Shown here: positions 51,119-59,632 of the stretch, piece after piece
How positions within the stretch are numbered: the first letter of the stretch is position 1
How the letters are laid out: every line of letters starts with the position of its first letter
From: Agromyces cerinus
GTDB lineage: Bacteria > Actinomycetota > Actinomycetes > Actinomycetales > Microbacteriaceae
Direction: 5' to 3'
Assembly: GCF_016907835.1 (NCBI RefSeq)
Contig: NZ_JAFBCT010000001.1
Location: forward strand, 3,913,731 to 3,977,730
Length of the DNA stretch: 64,000 nucleotides
The notes under the pieces: model-generated
Seen by the model: only the letters and a program-made list of their open reading frames with translations
What the model was told of the DNA's origin: nothing
Databases searched by the model: none
Translations under genes and position numbers: made by a program

Positions 51119-52303
51119 ATGACCGTACATTACGCATTGCCCACCGCAGCCGATTTCACCGCGCTCGCGGGGCTGCATCATCCGTCGATCACGATCTACG
51201 CGTCGACCTCGCCCGTCGTGAGCGAGCGCGAGCGCGCCGAGGTGGCGGTGAAGAGCTCGTTCGACGAGGCGATCGAACGCGTGAAGGCGTCGGGTGCCCC
51301 GAACGCCGAGCTCGAGGCACTCCGCCGCGAGCGCGACGCCGTGATCGGCGACCAGCAGATCTGGGCCGGGCTCGCCCGGTCGATCGCGATCTTCGTCGCT
51401 CCCGGGTTCAGCGAGGTCTTCGTGCTGCCGAACCGGCTCGACGACGCCGTGCACGTCGGCTCGCACTTCACCCTCGGCCAGCTGCTGCGGGCGCCGAGCC
51501 AGGATCAGGAGGCGTTCGCGCTCACCCTGTCGGCCAACGAGTGGTCGCTGTGGCACGCGACCCCGACCGACCGGGCCGTGCGCCTCGACATCGACGAGTC
51601 GCACGACAAGAGCCTCGACGATGCCATCAACCGCGACCCCGAGAACGACGACAAGCCGCGCGGCGGCAAGCACGGCGACCGTGGTGTGAGCGGCGACGAA
51701 CGCCGCAAGGCCTTCTACGAGCTCTACGCGAAGCGCGTCGCCGACGCCACGCGGCACGAGCTCATGCAGCGCGACCCCGACGACCGGGTGCCGCTCTTCG
51801 TCTTCGCCGCCGAACCGTTGCTCAGCCTCTTCATCGAACGCATCCGCAACGGGCGCCGCGTCGTCGCCGTTCCCGGTGCACCGGACCGGCTCGGTGCCGC
51901 CGAGATCGACGAGGCGCTGCGCGAGCAGCTGGGCCGGCTGAACGTCGCCGAGGCCGATGGCGCGCTGCGGCAGCTCACCGAGGGCACGGCCGGCCGGGTC
52001 GAACGCGACCTCGCCGCGATCGCGCGCGAGGCGGCGGACGGCGCGGTCGAGGTCTTCTGGTTCGACTTCACGACCTCGGTGAACGGCACGCTCGACCGCG
52101 AGTCGGGTGCGATCGAGTTCGCGAGCGGGCACGGTGCCGACGAGCAGCTGAGCGACGGCACCCACGCCGGCGACCTGTTGCCGCAGCTGGCGCTGCTCGT
52201 GATGGCGAAGGGCGGCAAGGTCGTCACGGTGCGCAGCGACGACCTCGACGGCACGGTGTGGTCGGGTCCGGCGATGGCCGAGCTGAGGTTCGCGCTGGCG
52301 TAG
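51119..52303 (+). CDS. baeRF-like (bacterial eRF1-related) protein
   Basis: A 394-residue soluble protein that reads like the bacterial archaeo-eukaryotic release-factor-related family (baeRF). Its N-terminal domain starts with SITIYASTSPV and a long helix (ERERAEVAVKSSFDEAIERVKA). The central region has IAIFVAPGFSEVFVLPNRL and LFVFAAEPLLSLFIERI. The C-terminal domain has EVFWFDFTTSVNG and LLPQLALLVMAKGGKVVTV. These proteins are thought to act on the ribosome or RNA, but no bacterial role is established. GGGGGAGGAACG precedes the ATG and TAGGCT about 45 nt upstream fits a -10. No neighbours share a function. Confidence 0.65.
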   Translation: MTVHYALPTAADFTALAGLHHPSITIYASTSPVVSERERAEVAVKSSFDEAIERVKASGAPNAELEALRRERDAVIGDQQIWAGLARSIAIFVAPGFSEVFVLPNRLDDAVHVGSHFTLGQLLRAPSQDQEAFALTLSANEWSLWHATPTDRAVRLDIDESHDKSLDDAINRDPENDDKPRGGKHGDRGVSGDERRKAFYELYAKRVADATRHELMQRDPDDRVPLFVFAAEPLLSLFIERIRNGRRVVAVPGAPDRLGAAEIDEALREQLGRLNVAEADGALRQLTEGTAGRVERDLAAIAREAADGAVEVFWFDFTTSVNGTLDRESGAIEFASGHGADEQLSDGTHAGDLLPQLALLVMAKGGKVVTVRSDDLDGTVWSGPAMAELRFALA

Positions 52304-52353
52304 ACCGGCGCGGGCGCCAGGGCATCCGCTCGGTCAGTGCGGCATCCGCTCGC

Positions 52354-52701
52354 TCAGCGCAGGGCGCCGACGCGATCGCGGAGCGGGAGGACGAAGCCCT
52401 CGCGCCAGCGGAAGCGGATGACGACCTGCTTCGCGTGGGCGTCTTCGATCATGGCCTCGACGCTGGTCTCGGTGAGCACTCGGGCGGGTGCGCCGCTCGC
52501 CGGCGGGGTCTCGCGGACCTCGAGCCAGAGGCTCTCGGGGTGGGGCACGACGCCCGGGTTCGCGGCGACGAGCTGGAGGGTCCACCCCTGGCTCGCGCAG
52601 AGTCCGTAGCCGGAGACGTGGATGAGTCGGGTGTCGGTGGTTTCGATGACGGTCGCCTCGAAGTCGGCGGCAGAGTATTCGCAGTGCTGCAGTCCGTTCA
52701 T
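52354..52701 (-). CDS. Hypothetical protein, 115 aa
   Basis: A small soluble protein. The N-terminal MNGLQHCEYSAADFEATVIE is acidic; the middle has strands TRLIHVSGYGLCASQGWTLQLVAANP and SLWLEVRETPP. The C-terminal half (VEAMIEDAHAKQVVIRFRWREGFVLPL) could be an alpha/beta fold. No metal or catalytic motif is recognised. The start is set by the ATG at 52701; the longer open frame upstream is antisense to the F420-type oxidoreductase gene. It is convergent with the baeRF-like gene across 50 nt and has no strong ribosome site. Function is unknown. Confidence 0.65.
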   Translation of the reverse strand: MNGLQHCEYSAADFEATVIETTDTRLIHVSGYGLCASQGWTLQLVAANPGVVPHPESLWLEVRETPPASGAPARVLTETSVEAMIEDAHAKQVVIRFRWREGFVLPLRDRVGALR

Positions 52702-52845
52702 TCGTCCGAACGTAGTCCGCAAGACATGAGCCTGCCTCAGTGCTGGCGCTGAGTTCGACGGCCGGGGCGGCACGGAGGTGGCCGGCTCGTCGGCGGCGAG
52801 CCTCGGGCGCGGGCCGATCGTCCGGTCGACCTTATGGTGGATCCC

Positions 52846-53847
52846 ATGCGATTCGGAATGTTCGTTCCCCAGGGCTGGCGTTACGACCTCGTCGGCATCG
52901 ACCCGGCCCAGCACTGGCAGACGATGCACTCGCTCGCCGAGTACGCCGACGCGCCCGACTCGGTGTGGGAGTCGATCTGGGTCTACGACCACTTCCACAC
53001 GACCCCGGTGCCGTCGCCGACCGAGGCGACCCACGAGGCGTGGAGCCTCATGGCCGCGTTCGCCGCCTCGACCTCGCGTGTGCGGCTCGGCCAGATGTGC
53101 ACCTGCATGAGCTATCGCAATCCCGCCTACCTCGCGAAGGTCGCCGCCACGGTCGACCACGTCTCGGGCGGGCGCCTCGAGATGGGCATCGGCGGCGGCT
53201 GGTACGAGCACGAATGGCGCGCGTACGGGTACGGTTTCCCGTCGATCCCCGAGCGACTCGGACGTCTTCGTGAGGGCGTCGAGATCATGCACCAGGCGTG
53301 GACGACCGGCCGCGCGACGCTCGACGGCACCTACTACCAGGTCGACGGGGCGATCGTGCAGCCGCAGCCGGTGCAGCCGGGCGGCATCCCCTTCTGGATC
53401 GCCGGCGGCGGCGAGCAGGTGACCCTCCGCATCGCGGCGAAGTACGCCTCATACACGAACTTCACGGGCACCCCCGAGGAGTTCAGCCACAAGAGCGAGG
53501 TGCTGCGCGCGCACTGCGAGAGCCTCGGCACCGACTTCGAGGCGATCACCCGGTCGTCGAACTTCAACACGGTCGTCGGCGTCGACGAAGCGGATGTCGC
53601 GCGGCGCCTCGCGGTCATCGAGACGCGGCTCACGCCGTTCCTCGGCCCTGAGAAGGCCGCCTCGCTCATCGCGGAGAACTACCGCTCGCCGAACGCCGCC
53701 GTCGGAACGCCGTCGCAGGTCGCGGCGAAGCTCGCCGAGCGCCGCGAGCTGGGTCTCGGCTACGCGATCCACTACTTCCCCGAGGCGGCCTACGACCGTT
53801 CAGGGCTCGAGCTCTTCGCCGCGGAGGTCGTGCCGGCGCTGCGGTAG
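52846..53847 (+). CDS. LLM-class F420-dependent-type oxidoreductase
   Basis: A 333-residue TIM-barrel oxidoreductase of the luciferase-like (F420- or FMN-dependent) class. It has MRFGMFVPQGWR, IWVYDHFHTTPV, VRLGQMCTCMSYRNP, and GGRLEMGIGGGWYEHEW, which together fit the F420-dependent branch. I chose the ATG of MRFGMF at 52846: TATGGT stands 7 nt before it, so the transcript is probably leaderless, and the ATG 12 nt upstream lies inside the -10 itself. Cofactor choice (F420 or FMN) cannot be settled from sequence. Its end overlaps the convergent gene by 58 nt. Confidence 0.88.
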   Translation: MRFGMFVPQGWRYDLVGIDPAQHWQTMHSLAEYADAPDSVWESIWVYDHFHTTPVPSPTEATHEAWSLMAAFAASTSRVRLGQMCTCMSYRNPAYLAKVAATVDHVSGGRLEMGIGGGWYEHEWRAYGYGFPSIPERLGRLREGVEIMHQAWTTGRATLDGTYYQVDGAIVQPQPVQPGGIPFWIAGGGEQVTLRIAAKYASYTNFTGTPEEFSHKSEVLRAHCESLGTDFEAITRSSNFNTVVGVDEADVARRLAVIETRLTPFLGPEKAASLIAENYRSPNAAVGTPSQVAAKLAERRELGLGYAIHYFPEAAYDRSGLELFAAEVVPALR

Positions 53848-54395
53848 GCGGGTGACTGCTCGCGGGCCTGCTCGACCGATCGCCATCCGCTCGCGGGCCG
53901 GGCGACGCCCGCGTCGTCGGTGACGGTCGCATAGGGCAGCGCGAGCAGGTCGCCGACGTGGAGGTCGCCGGGCAATGCGAGCGGCGCAGGTGCGGAGCAT
54001 CCGGTCGACACGGCCGTGAGCGTCGTCGGCACCGCGCGTGCCACCGAGGCGCGCCCGATGAGCCGTGCCTCCGGCCATGCCGGGTCGAGCTCCGAGAGGT
54101 CGCCATCGATCACGATCTCGCGGTCGAGGCCGCGCCGAGCGGATGCCTCGAGCACCCGCACCACGACGACGCCCGTGTGCAGCGTGGTCGACGTGAGTCG
54201 ACCGCCGGTGCCGGGCACGGCCGCCGGGCCGAGATGCACGGCCGGCGTGCCGCACAGGTCGACGACGCGCAGCAGTGAGACACCGTCGACGACGACGTCG
54301 GTGATCGTGGCGACGGTGGCCGCCGGCCAGTGATCGCCAGCGATCGGGTCGGGGATCGATCGACGCAGGGTCGGCAGGATGCGCGTGAGCGTCAT
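53790..54395 (-). CDS. Hypothetical protein, 201 aa
   Basis: A soluble protein with beta-rich content: ATVATITDVVVDGVSLLRVVDL, LHTGVVVVRVLEAS, IVIDGDLSELDP and LHVGDLLALPYATV. The last 35 residues are Ser/Ala/Arg-rich. I do not recognise the family. The ATG of MTLTRILPTL at 54395 is preferred to an in-frame GTG 36 nt upstream. The 3' end overlaps the convergent oxidoreductase gene by 58 nt, and the low-complexity tail reads antisense to it, so the last residues may be incidental. Codon use is ordinary. Moderate confidence as a gene. Confidence 0.6.
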   Translation of the reverse strand: MTLTRILPTLRRSIPDPIAGDHWPAATVATITDVVVDGVSLLRVVDLCGTPAVHLGPAAVPGTGGRLTSTTLHTGVVVVRVLEASARRGLDREIVIDGDLSELDPAWPEARLIGRASVARAVPTTLTAVSTGCSAPAPLALPGDLHVGDLLALPYATVTDDAGVARPASGWRSVEQAREQSPAYRSAGTTSAAKSSSPERS

Positions 54396-54543
54396 CGCCT
54401 GCTCGCCGTCGTGGGGGAGCCGGATCGGCACGCGACGTTCGCGGGGGTGATCGGAGGCATGCCTCAGTTCTACGCCCGGCGCACGCCTCGAGCCCGTTTG
54501 TTACGCGATCCGAACGCCGGGAGCCCGATCGCTCATGCGCTGC

Positions 54544-54819
54544 TTACGCGGCGACGGCCTCGTCGAGCTTCGCCGAGAGCTCGGCGTCGGTCGGCTCGGT
54601 GAAGTGCGTGCCGTCGGGGAAGACGACCACGGGGATCTGCGTACGGCCGCTGATCGCCTTGGCGCGGTCGGCGCCGTCGGCGACCGTCTCGAGGTCGACG
54701 TAGTCGTAGTCGACGCCGCGCGTGTCGAGCAGGCGCTTCGAGCGGCGGCAGTCGCCGCACCACTCGGCGCCGTACATCGTGACGCGGGCGGGGTACAGGT
54801 CGGTGGCAGGGGAAGTCAT
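54544..54819 (-). CDS. Mycoredoxin/glutaredoxin-like protein
   Basis: A 91-residue thioredoxin-fold redox protein with the active site WCGDC (Cys at residues 21 and 24), close to mycoredoxin. Mycoredoxins reduce mycothiol mixed disulfides in actinobacteria. The cis-Pro strand is QIPVVVFPDGTHF. The promoter looks like that of the thiol-stress regulon: GGGAAT at 54856-54851 and GTAGGT at 54832-54827, 18 nt apart, resembling the SigR/SigH consensus GGAAT-N18-GTT with one mismatch. TAGGTT stands 6 nt before the ATG, so the transcript is probably leaderless. It fits a thiol-redox stress role. Confidence 0.88.
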   Translation of the reverse strand: MTSPATDLYPARVTMYGAEWCGDCRRSKRLLDTRGVDYDYVDLETVADGADRAKAISGRTQIPVVVFPDGTHFTEPTDAELSAKLDEAVAA

Positions 54820-54887
54820 ACCAATAACCTACGTGGGTACCCTGTCGGTTATTCCCAGGAGCGGCCGGCGGTGGCAGACTCGGGCGC

Positions 54888-55319
54888 ATGCGATTCGAGA
54901 CGACGATGTCCCAGGTCGGCAACAACACGGGCATCGAGGTGCCGCCCGAGGTGATCGAGGAGCTCGGCGCCGGCAAGAAGCCGCCCGTCGTCGTGGTCGT
55001 GAACGGCTACGAGTACCGCAGCACCGTCGCGGTCATGGGCGGGCGCTTCATGATCTCGTTCAGTTCCGACAAGCGAGCGGCCACGGGCATCGGCGGCGGC
55101 GATCCGATCGTCGTCGACCTCGAGCTCGACACGGCGCCGCGCACGGTCGAGGTGCCCGATGATCTCGCCGCCGCGCTCGGGACGGGCGGCGCCCGTGCGG
55201 CGTTCGACGCGCTCTCGCCGAGCGCGAAGAAGGCGCACGTCACTGCGGTCGAGGGCGCGAAGGCGGCCGAGACCCGGCAGCGGCGCATCGAGGGCATCGT
55301 GGCGAAGCTCGTCGGCTGA
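54888..55319 (+). CDS. DUF1905/YdeI-OmdA-like protein
   Basis: A 143-residue protein. The N-terminal DUF1905 domain (about residues 1-85) has RFETTMSQVGNNTGIEVPPEVIEELGAGKKPPVVVVVNGYEYRST (in part). The C-terminal segment ALSPSAKKAHVTAVEGAKAAETRQRRIEGIVAKL matches the YdeI/OmdA-type bacteriocin-protection domain, a three-helix segment with Arg/Lys. Family members are widespread, but the role is uncertain. CAGACT lies exactly 7 nt before the ATG, favouring a leaderless transcript. It is divergent from the mycoredoxin gene with 68 nt between starts. Confidence 0.85.
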   Translation: MRFETTMSQVGNNTGIEVPPEVIEELGAGKKPPVVVVVNGYEYRSTVAVMGGRFMISFSSDKRAATGIGGGDPIVVDLELDTAPRTVEVPDDLAAALGTGGARAAFDALSPSAKKAHVTAVEGAKAAETRQRRIEGIVAKLVG

Positions 55320-55371
55320 CACCGGCCGACGCATGCGGAATGCGCCGGCCGCGATGCCGGTTCACCCCACC

Positions 55372-55830
55372 ATGACCACGAACGCAGGACCTGTCCCCCT
55401 CACCGAGACCGAGGCATCCGAGCTGCTCTCCGCGCAGCAGTTCGGGGTGCTCGCCACGCTCAAGCGCGATGGCCAGCCGCACCTCGCCACCATGCTCTAC
55501 GCCTGGGATGCCTCGGAGCAGACGGCTCGCTTCTCGACGACCGCCACCCGACTGAAGGCGACGCACCTCAGGCGCGACCCCCGAGCGTCGCTGCACGTCT
55601 CGGGCGACGACCCGTGGTCGTACGCGACGCTCGAGGGCAGGGCCGAGGTCTCGGCCCCGACCGAGGAACCGGGCGACGAGGTCGGTCGGGAGCTGCTCGG
55701 CATGCTCGCTGCCGAGCTGCGTCCGGAGGACCCCACCGCGTTCTTCGCGGAGGCGGTCGCCGAGGGCCGGGTCGTGGTGCGGCTCACGGCCGACCGGGTC
55801 GGCGGCACCCGCCTCGACTTCGGCGACTGA
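55372..55830 (+). CDS. PPOX-class (pyridoxamine-5'-phosphate-oxidase-like) F420-type oxidoreductase
   Basis: A 152-residue split-barrel flavin/F420 protein. It has SAQQFGVLATLKRDGQPHLATMLYAWD, RFSTTATRLKATHLRRDPRASLHVSGDDPW and YATLEGRAEVSAP, which match the F420-dependent PPOX class well. I chose the ATG of MTTNAGPVPL; an in-frame Met 18 nt earlier is possible. The C-terminal half (ADRVGGTRLDFGD) ends as in relatives. It lies 52 nt after the YdeI-like gene and may be co-transcribed. Substrate unknown. Confidence 0.87.
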   Translation: MTTNAGPVPLTETEASELLSAQQFGVLATLKRDGQPHLATMLYAWDASEQTARFSTTATRLKATHLRRDPRASLHVSGDDPWSYATLEGRAEVSAPTEEPGDEVGRELLGMLAAELRPEDPTAFFAEAVAEGRVVVRLTADRVGGTRLDFGD

Positions 55831-55878
55831 GCACCGCGCCGGAGCACGTGCGGCTCGTTCTGCGTCTCTGCGTCGTCG

Positions 55879-58800
55879 TCAGCCGCGCACGGGAGCGAGC
55901 ACCGGGTCGCCGACGAGCTTCACGAACGCGCTGAGCTGCGCAACACCTTCGGGGGTGTAGGGCAGGGCATCGAGCAGCCCGGGCGAGTAGAGCAGGTACG
56001 CCGCCCACTTCGCCCGCGAGATCGCCACGTTCAGGCGGTTCTTCAGCAGCAGGAACTCGACGCCGCGCGGTGCGGCCGCTGCTGAGGACGCGGCGAGCGA
56101 GACGATCGCGACGACCGCCTCCTGGCCCTGGAACTTGTCGACCGTGCCGACCGGCACCTCGGTCAGCCCGGCCGCGTCGAGTGCGGCCCGCACCTCGGTG
56201 AGCTGCGCGTTGTACGGCGTCACGACGATGAGGTCGCGTTGCGTCAGTGGGCGAGCGGATGCCGCGCCCGGCGTCGACCGGCCCGACGTCGCCGATGACC
56301 CGGCGGCCTCTTCGATCCAGTCGCGCCCGAGCAGCGAGTGAGCCAGATCGACGACCGCGCGTGCCTCTTCAGGCGATGAGGTCGTGTTGCCGAGGTGCTC
56401 GATCGGCAGGGCGGTGAGGCCCGGGGCGACGCCGTCGAGCGCGCGCTGCGAGGCCACCGGATGGGAGTGCAGCTCGCCCTCGTAGGAGAGACGGGACACC
56501 GGCTCGGCGACGGCGGGGTGCATGCGCCGACTCTCGGCGAGGAAGTAGCCGAACTCGGCGGGCAGCACGTCGTGGCCGTCGGTGATCCAGCCGAGCGCCG
56601 AGGTGTCGATGGGTTCGGGGTGGTTGCCCTGGCTCACCTGCGGCAGCTGCTGTGGGTCGCCGAGCAGCAGCAGGTTGCGGGCGCCGACCGCCGAGGCGAT
56701 GGTCGAGGCGAGCGAGAACTGGCCGGCCTCGTCGATGACGAGCAGGTCGAGCGAGCCGCGGGGCACGCGATTGTCGTTCGAGAAGTCCCACGCGGTGCCG
56801 CCGATGACGTACCCCGAGGTCTCGTGGGCGGCCGTGTACTCGGTGACGCCGTTCTTCGCGATGAAGGTGTACCCGTGGTCGCCGGGCTCCTTCGGGTCTT
56901 TCGGGGCCTTCGCGACGAGCTCGGGGTCGAGGCCCGCCCGCACGACGGCGTCGAGGACATTCTCGACCACGGCGTGCGACTGCGCGACGACGCCGATCTT
57001 CCAGGCGTGCCGACCCACGAGTTCGGTGATCACATGCGAGGCGAGGTACGTCTTGCCGGTGCCGGGCGGGCCCTGCACCGCGAGGTAGGAGTCGTCGAGG
57101 TCGCGGAGCGACGCCGAGACGGCGGCGACGTAGTCGTGGTCGGGGCCGAGCGGCACGAGACCGGCACCGCTTCGCGTACGCGGCGGGATGCGCCGCAGCA
57201 CGTCGATGGAGGGGTTCGCAGGCCAGCGCGGGAAGGCGCGTTCGAGGTGCTGCGCCCACTCGAGGATCGCCCCCTGCTGGCGGCCTGCCGCCGGCGGAGT
57301 GCCCGGGGCGAGCGCGAACGGCAGCTCGTGCCATGCGACCCCGGCGACCGCGGTCTCTTCGATGAGCACGCCGTCGTCGAACACCTCGAGCACCTTCACC
57401 GAGTGCCATGCCCGCGACCCGGGCCGCAGCGAATGGCTCGGGAACGGCGCCGGCGGTTCGTAGAGCGCGATCGGCTCGCCGCCGACGCTGAACTTCGACC
57501 CCGGCGCGATGCGGCCGCGCAGGCGCACATGCCGCCGGTCGACGCGGTGGTGGTCTTCGCGGTACCAGCGCTGCACCACGCCGGAGGTCGCCGGGTCGAC
57601 GACGAGCACGTCGCGGTGATCCTCCCAGGCCTCGAGGGGCTGCTCGACGCGGAAGTAGTGCGACCACCAGAAGCTCTTCGCCTCGCGGTCGTGGTAGTCG
57701 ATCGCGGCCGCTGCGAGGGCGAGCGCGGTGTGGTCGGCGTCGCGGTCTGGGTCGTCGGGCGGCCCGGCGATCGATTGCAGGTGCACGGCGAGGGGCGTGG
57801 GCTCGTAGACCTTGCCCGCGGCCTTGGCCGCCTCGACGATGAGCGACTCGGGCACGGGGTCGACCCCTGCCCCGCGCGCGAGCCCGAGCAGCCAGTCGCG
57901 CAGGCGCAGCGTCGAGACGCAGTCGTAGCGGTTGTAGTCGGCGAGGTCGTCGAGCACGTACTGGGCGGCCGCCGCCCCGACCAGGCCGGTGACGGGGTCG
58001 GTCTCGCCGGTCGCCGCGAGCTCGCGGGCGCGCACGTATTCGAGGATGGAGTCGCCGCCCGACTTCACGTCGGCCTCGCGCAGCAGGGTGCCCATGTAGA
58101 GCGGCTCGAGCTTCTTGATCGAGTACGAGCGGCTGCCGACCCGCACCGCGCGCTTGACGATCGGGTACAGGTCGACGAACACGCCATCGGCGAGCAACTG
58201 GTCGACGGCGGCCTCGCCGACTCCGTGCCGCGCGGCCATCGAGAGCAGGTGCGTGCGCTCGTAGCTCGCGTAGTGGTAGATGTGCATGTGCGGGTGGGCG
58301 GCTCGGCGCAGCTTCACGAGCTCGAGGAACTGCACGAGAGCGACCCGCTCCTCGGCGAAGGAGTGCGCCCAGAGCGGCGTGAACTGCTCGGCGTTGTCGA
58401 CCATGCCGAAGAGGTAGTCGAGGCCCCAGTCGTCGGCCGAGCCCTCGGTGTAGAGCGGGTCGCCCTCGAAGTCGAAGAACAGGTCGCCGGCGTCGGGCTC
58501 GGGGATCGCGGCGAGCGACGCGGCGTCGCGCACGACGACGGGCGGCGGCAGCGGCGGGTCGTCGGGGGAGCGCAGCCCTGACGCATCCGCTTCCAGCTCT
58601 GCCGACTCGGCCTCGAGCTGCAGCCGCGCCTGCACCCGCAGGTTCTCGATCGTCGCGTCGAGCACGCCCGGCACCGGCCCGAAGGATGCCGCGAGCTCGT
58701 CGATCGTCGTGATGCCCGCGTCGTGCAGGGCTGAACGCTGCGTGACCCGGAGGCCGGCGACGAGCAGCACATCGCGGTGCGCCTGCACCTCGAGGTCGCA

Positions 58801-59472
58801 CGTGGGGCAGCGCCCGTCGAGGGCGTAGCGCGGATCGCCCCACTCGACCGGGCCGTCTTCGGCGAGCCGGTCGGCGACGACCTGCTCGAGTCGCTCGCGG
58901 CGCAGCCGGTAGACGGGGGCGATGTCGTCGAGTCGGTGCACGCTCGTGGTGCCGTCGCCGAGCAGCAGCTCGACGGTGTCGGCGCACGGCACGCCGGTGC
59001 GTTCGAGCTGTTCGGCGTACGCGGCGAGCTGGAGCAGCGCGGTGACCCGCGCCCGGCGGGCGAGCTTGCTGTCTTGCACCAGGTAGCGGCCGTCGGGCTG
59101 GCGCACGATGAAGTCGGCGAAGCCGATGAATCCCTCGTCGGCGAAGGTCGCCTGGAAGACGACCGGGGCGCCCGCCGCGAACGCCGCCTGCGTGGCGTCG
59201 ACGGCGGCGGCGACCGCGGCGGGGTCGCGCACATCGGGGCGCTCGATCTCGACGACGCCGTCGCCGAGGGCGGCACGGTAGTCGTCGAGCACCCGCAGCT
59301 CGTGCTGGTCGCCGAGTCGACCAGAGCGCTCGAGCATCGCGTCTTCGGGGTCGGGCACCTTCTCGATGCGGCCGAGCTTGGCGTCGAGCGCACGGAGGAA
59401 GGCGAACTCGCACTCGGAGGCCTTCTTCAGGTCGCTCGCGCTCGTGACGACCGAACCGTCAACCAGGTACAT
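55879..59472 (-). CDS. TM0106-type RecB-like nuclease / DEDD exonuclease-like / Upf1-type helicase
   Basis: A 1197-residue three-part protein. Part 1 (about residues 1-280): RecB-like nuclease with GFADFIVRQPDGRYLVQDSKLAR (D...D-x-K) and QLAAYAEQL, plus a CPTC pair. Part 2 (about 330-560): an RNase-H-like DEDD exonuclease with FDFEGDPLY, YHYASYE and YNRYDC. Part 3 (about 760-1190): superfamily 1B helicase with QGPPGTGKT, VIDEAGQ, GDPQQLPQ, VDKFQGQE and NVAISRAKWA. All three have intact key residues. The architecture suggests processing of nucleic acid ends (DNA or RNA). It is a lone gene next to a TetR cluster. It starts at 59472; codon use is ordinary. Confidence 0.88.
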   Translation of the reverse strand: MYLVDGSVVTSASDLKKASECEFAFLRALDAKLGRIEKVPDPEDAMLERSGRLGDQHELRVLDDYRAALGDGVVEIERPDVRDPAAVAAAVDATQAAFAAGAPVVFQATFADEGFIGFADFIVRQPDGRYLVQDSKLARRARVTALLQLAAYAEQLERTGVPCADTVELLLGDGTTSVHRLDDIAPVYRLRRERLEQVVADRLAEDGPVEWGDPRYALDGRCPTCDLEVQAHRDVLLVAGLRVTQRSALHDAGITTIDELAASFGPVPGVLDATIENLRVQARLQLEAESAELEADASGLRSPDDPPLPPPVVVRDAASLAAIPEPDAGDLFFDFEGDPLYTEGSADDWGLDYLFGMVDNAEQFTPLWAHSFAEERVALVQFLELVKLRRAAHPHMHIYHYASYERTHLLSMAARHGVGEAAVDQLLADGVFVDLYPIVKRAVRVGSRSYSIKKLEPLYMGTLLREADVKSGGDSILEYVRARELAATGETDPVTGLVGAAAAQYVLDDLADYNRYDCVSTLRLRDWLLGLARGAGVDPVPESLIVEAAKAAGKVYEPTPLAVHLQSIAGPPDDPDRDADHTALALAAAAIDYHDREAKSFWWSHYFRVEQPLEAWEDHRDVLVVDPATSGVVQRWYREDHHRVDRRHVRLRGRIAPGSKFSVGGEPIALYEPPAPFPSHSLRPGSRAWHSVKVLEVFDDGVLIEETAVAGVAWHELPFALAPGTPPAAGRQQGAILEWAQHLERAFPRWPANPSIDVLRRIPPRTRSGAGLVPLGPDHDYVAAVSASLRDLDDSYLAVQGPPGTGKTYLASHVITELVGRHAWKIGVVAQSHAVVENVLDAVVRAGLDPELVAKAPKDPKEPGDHGYTFIAKNGVTEYTAAHETSGYVIGGTAWDFSNDNRVPRGSLDLLVIDEAGQFSLASTIASAVGARNLLLLGDPQQLPQVSQGNHPEPIDTSALGWITDGHDVLPAEFGYFLAESRRMHPAVAEPVSRLSYEGELHSHPVASQRALDGVAPGLTALPIEHLGNTTSSPEEARAVVDLAHSLLGRDWIEEAAGSSATSGRSTPGAASARPLTQRDLIVVTPYNAQLTEVRAALDAAGLTEVPVGTVDKFQGQEAVVAIVSLAASSAAAAPRGVEFLLLKNRLNVAISRAKWAAYLLYSPGLLDALPYTPEGVAQLSAFVKLVGDPVLAPVRG

Positions 59473-59532
59473 CGGGCTCCTTCGGGTCGTCGTGGTCCCA
59501 CGCTATCCGGGGCCGCCGACATCAGCGCTCGC

Positions 59533-59632
59533 GGGTTGAGGAGCGTGCATTCGATGCTGTGGGTGGAGCGTGTCGAGACCGGAGTCTCGACAGGCTCGGG
59601 TTTCGACAGGTCAGGTATCGACAGGCGCAACC
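59533..59632. repeat. Degenerate cluster of GGTTGAGCCTGTCGAAACC-type repeats
   Basis: At least four degenerate copies are visible: GGTTGAGGAGCGTG (59533), GGTGGAGCGTGTCGAGACC (59562-59580), GTCTCGACAGGCTCGGG (59584) and GGTATCGACAGGCGCAACC (59614-59632, inverted). The last one includes the stop codon and final codons of the TetR gene. Pairs can fold into hairpins. It fills the gap after the large nuclease-helicase gene's start and the TetR gene's stop. Confidence 0.7.
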
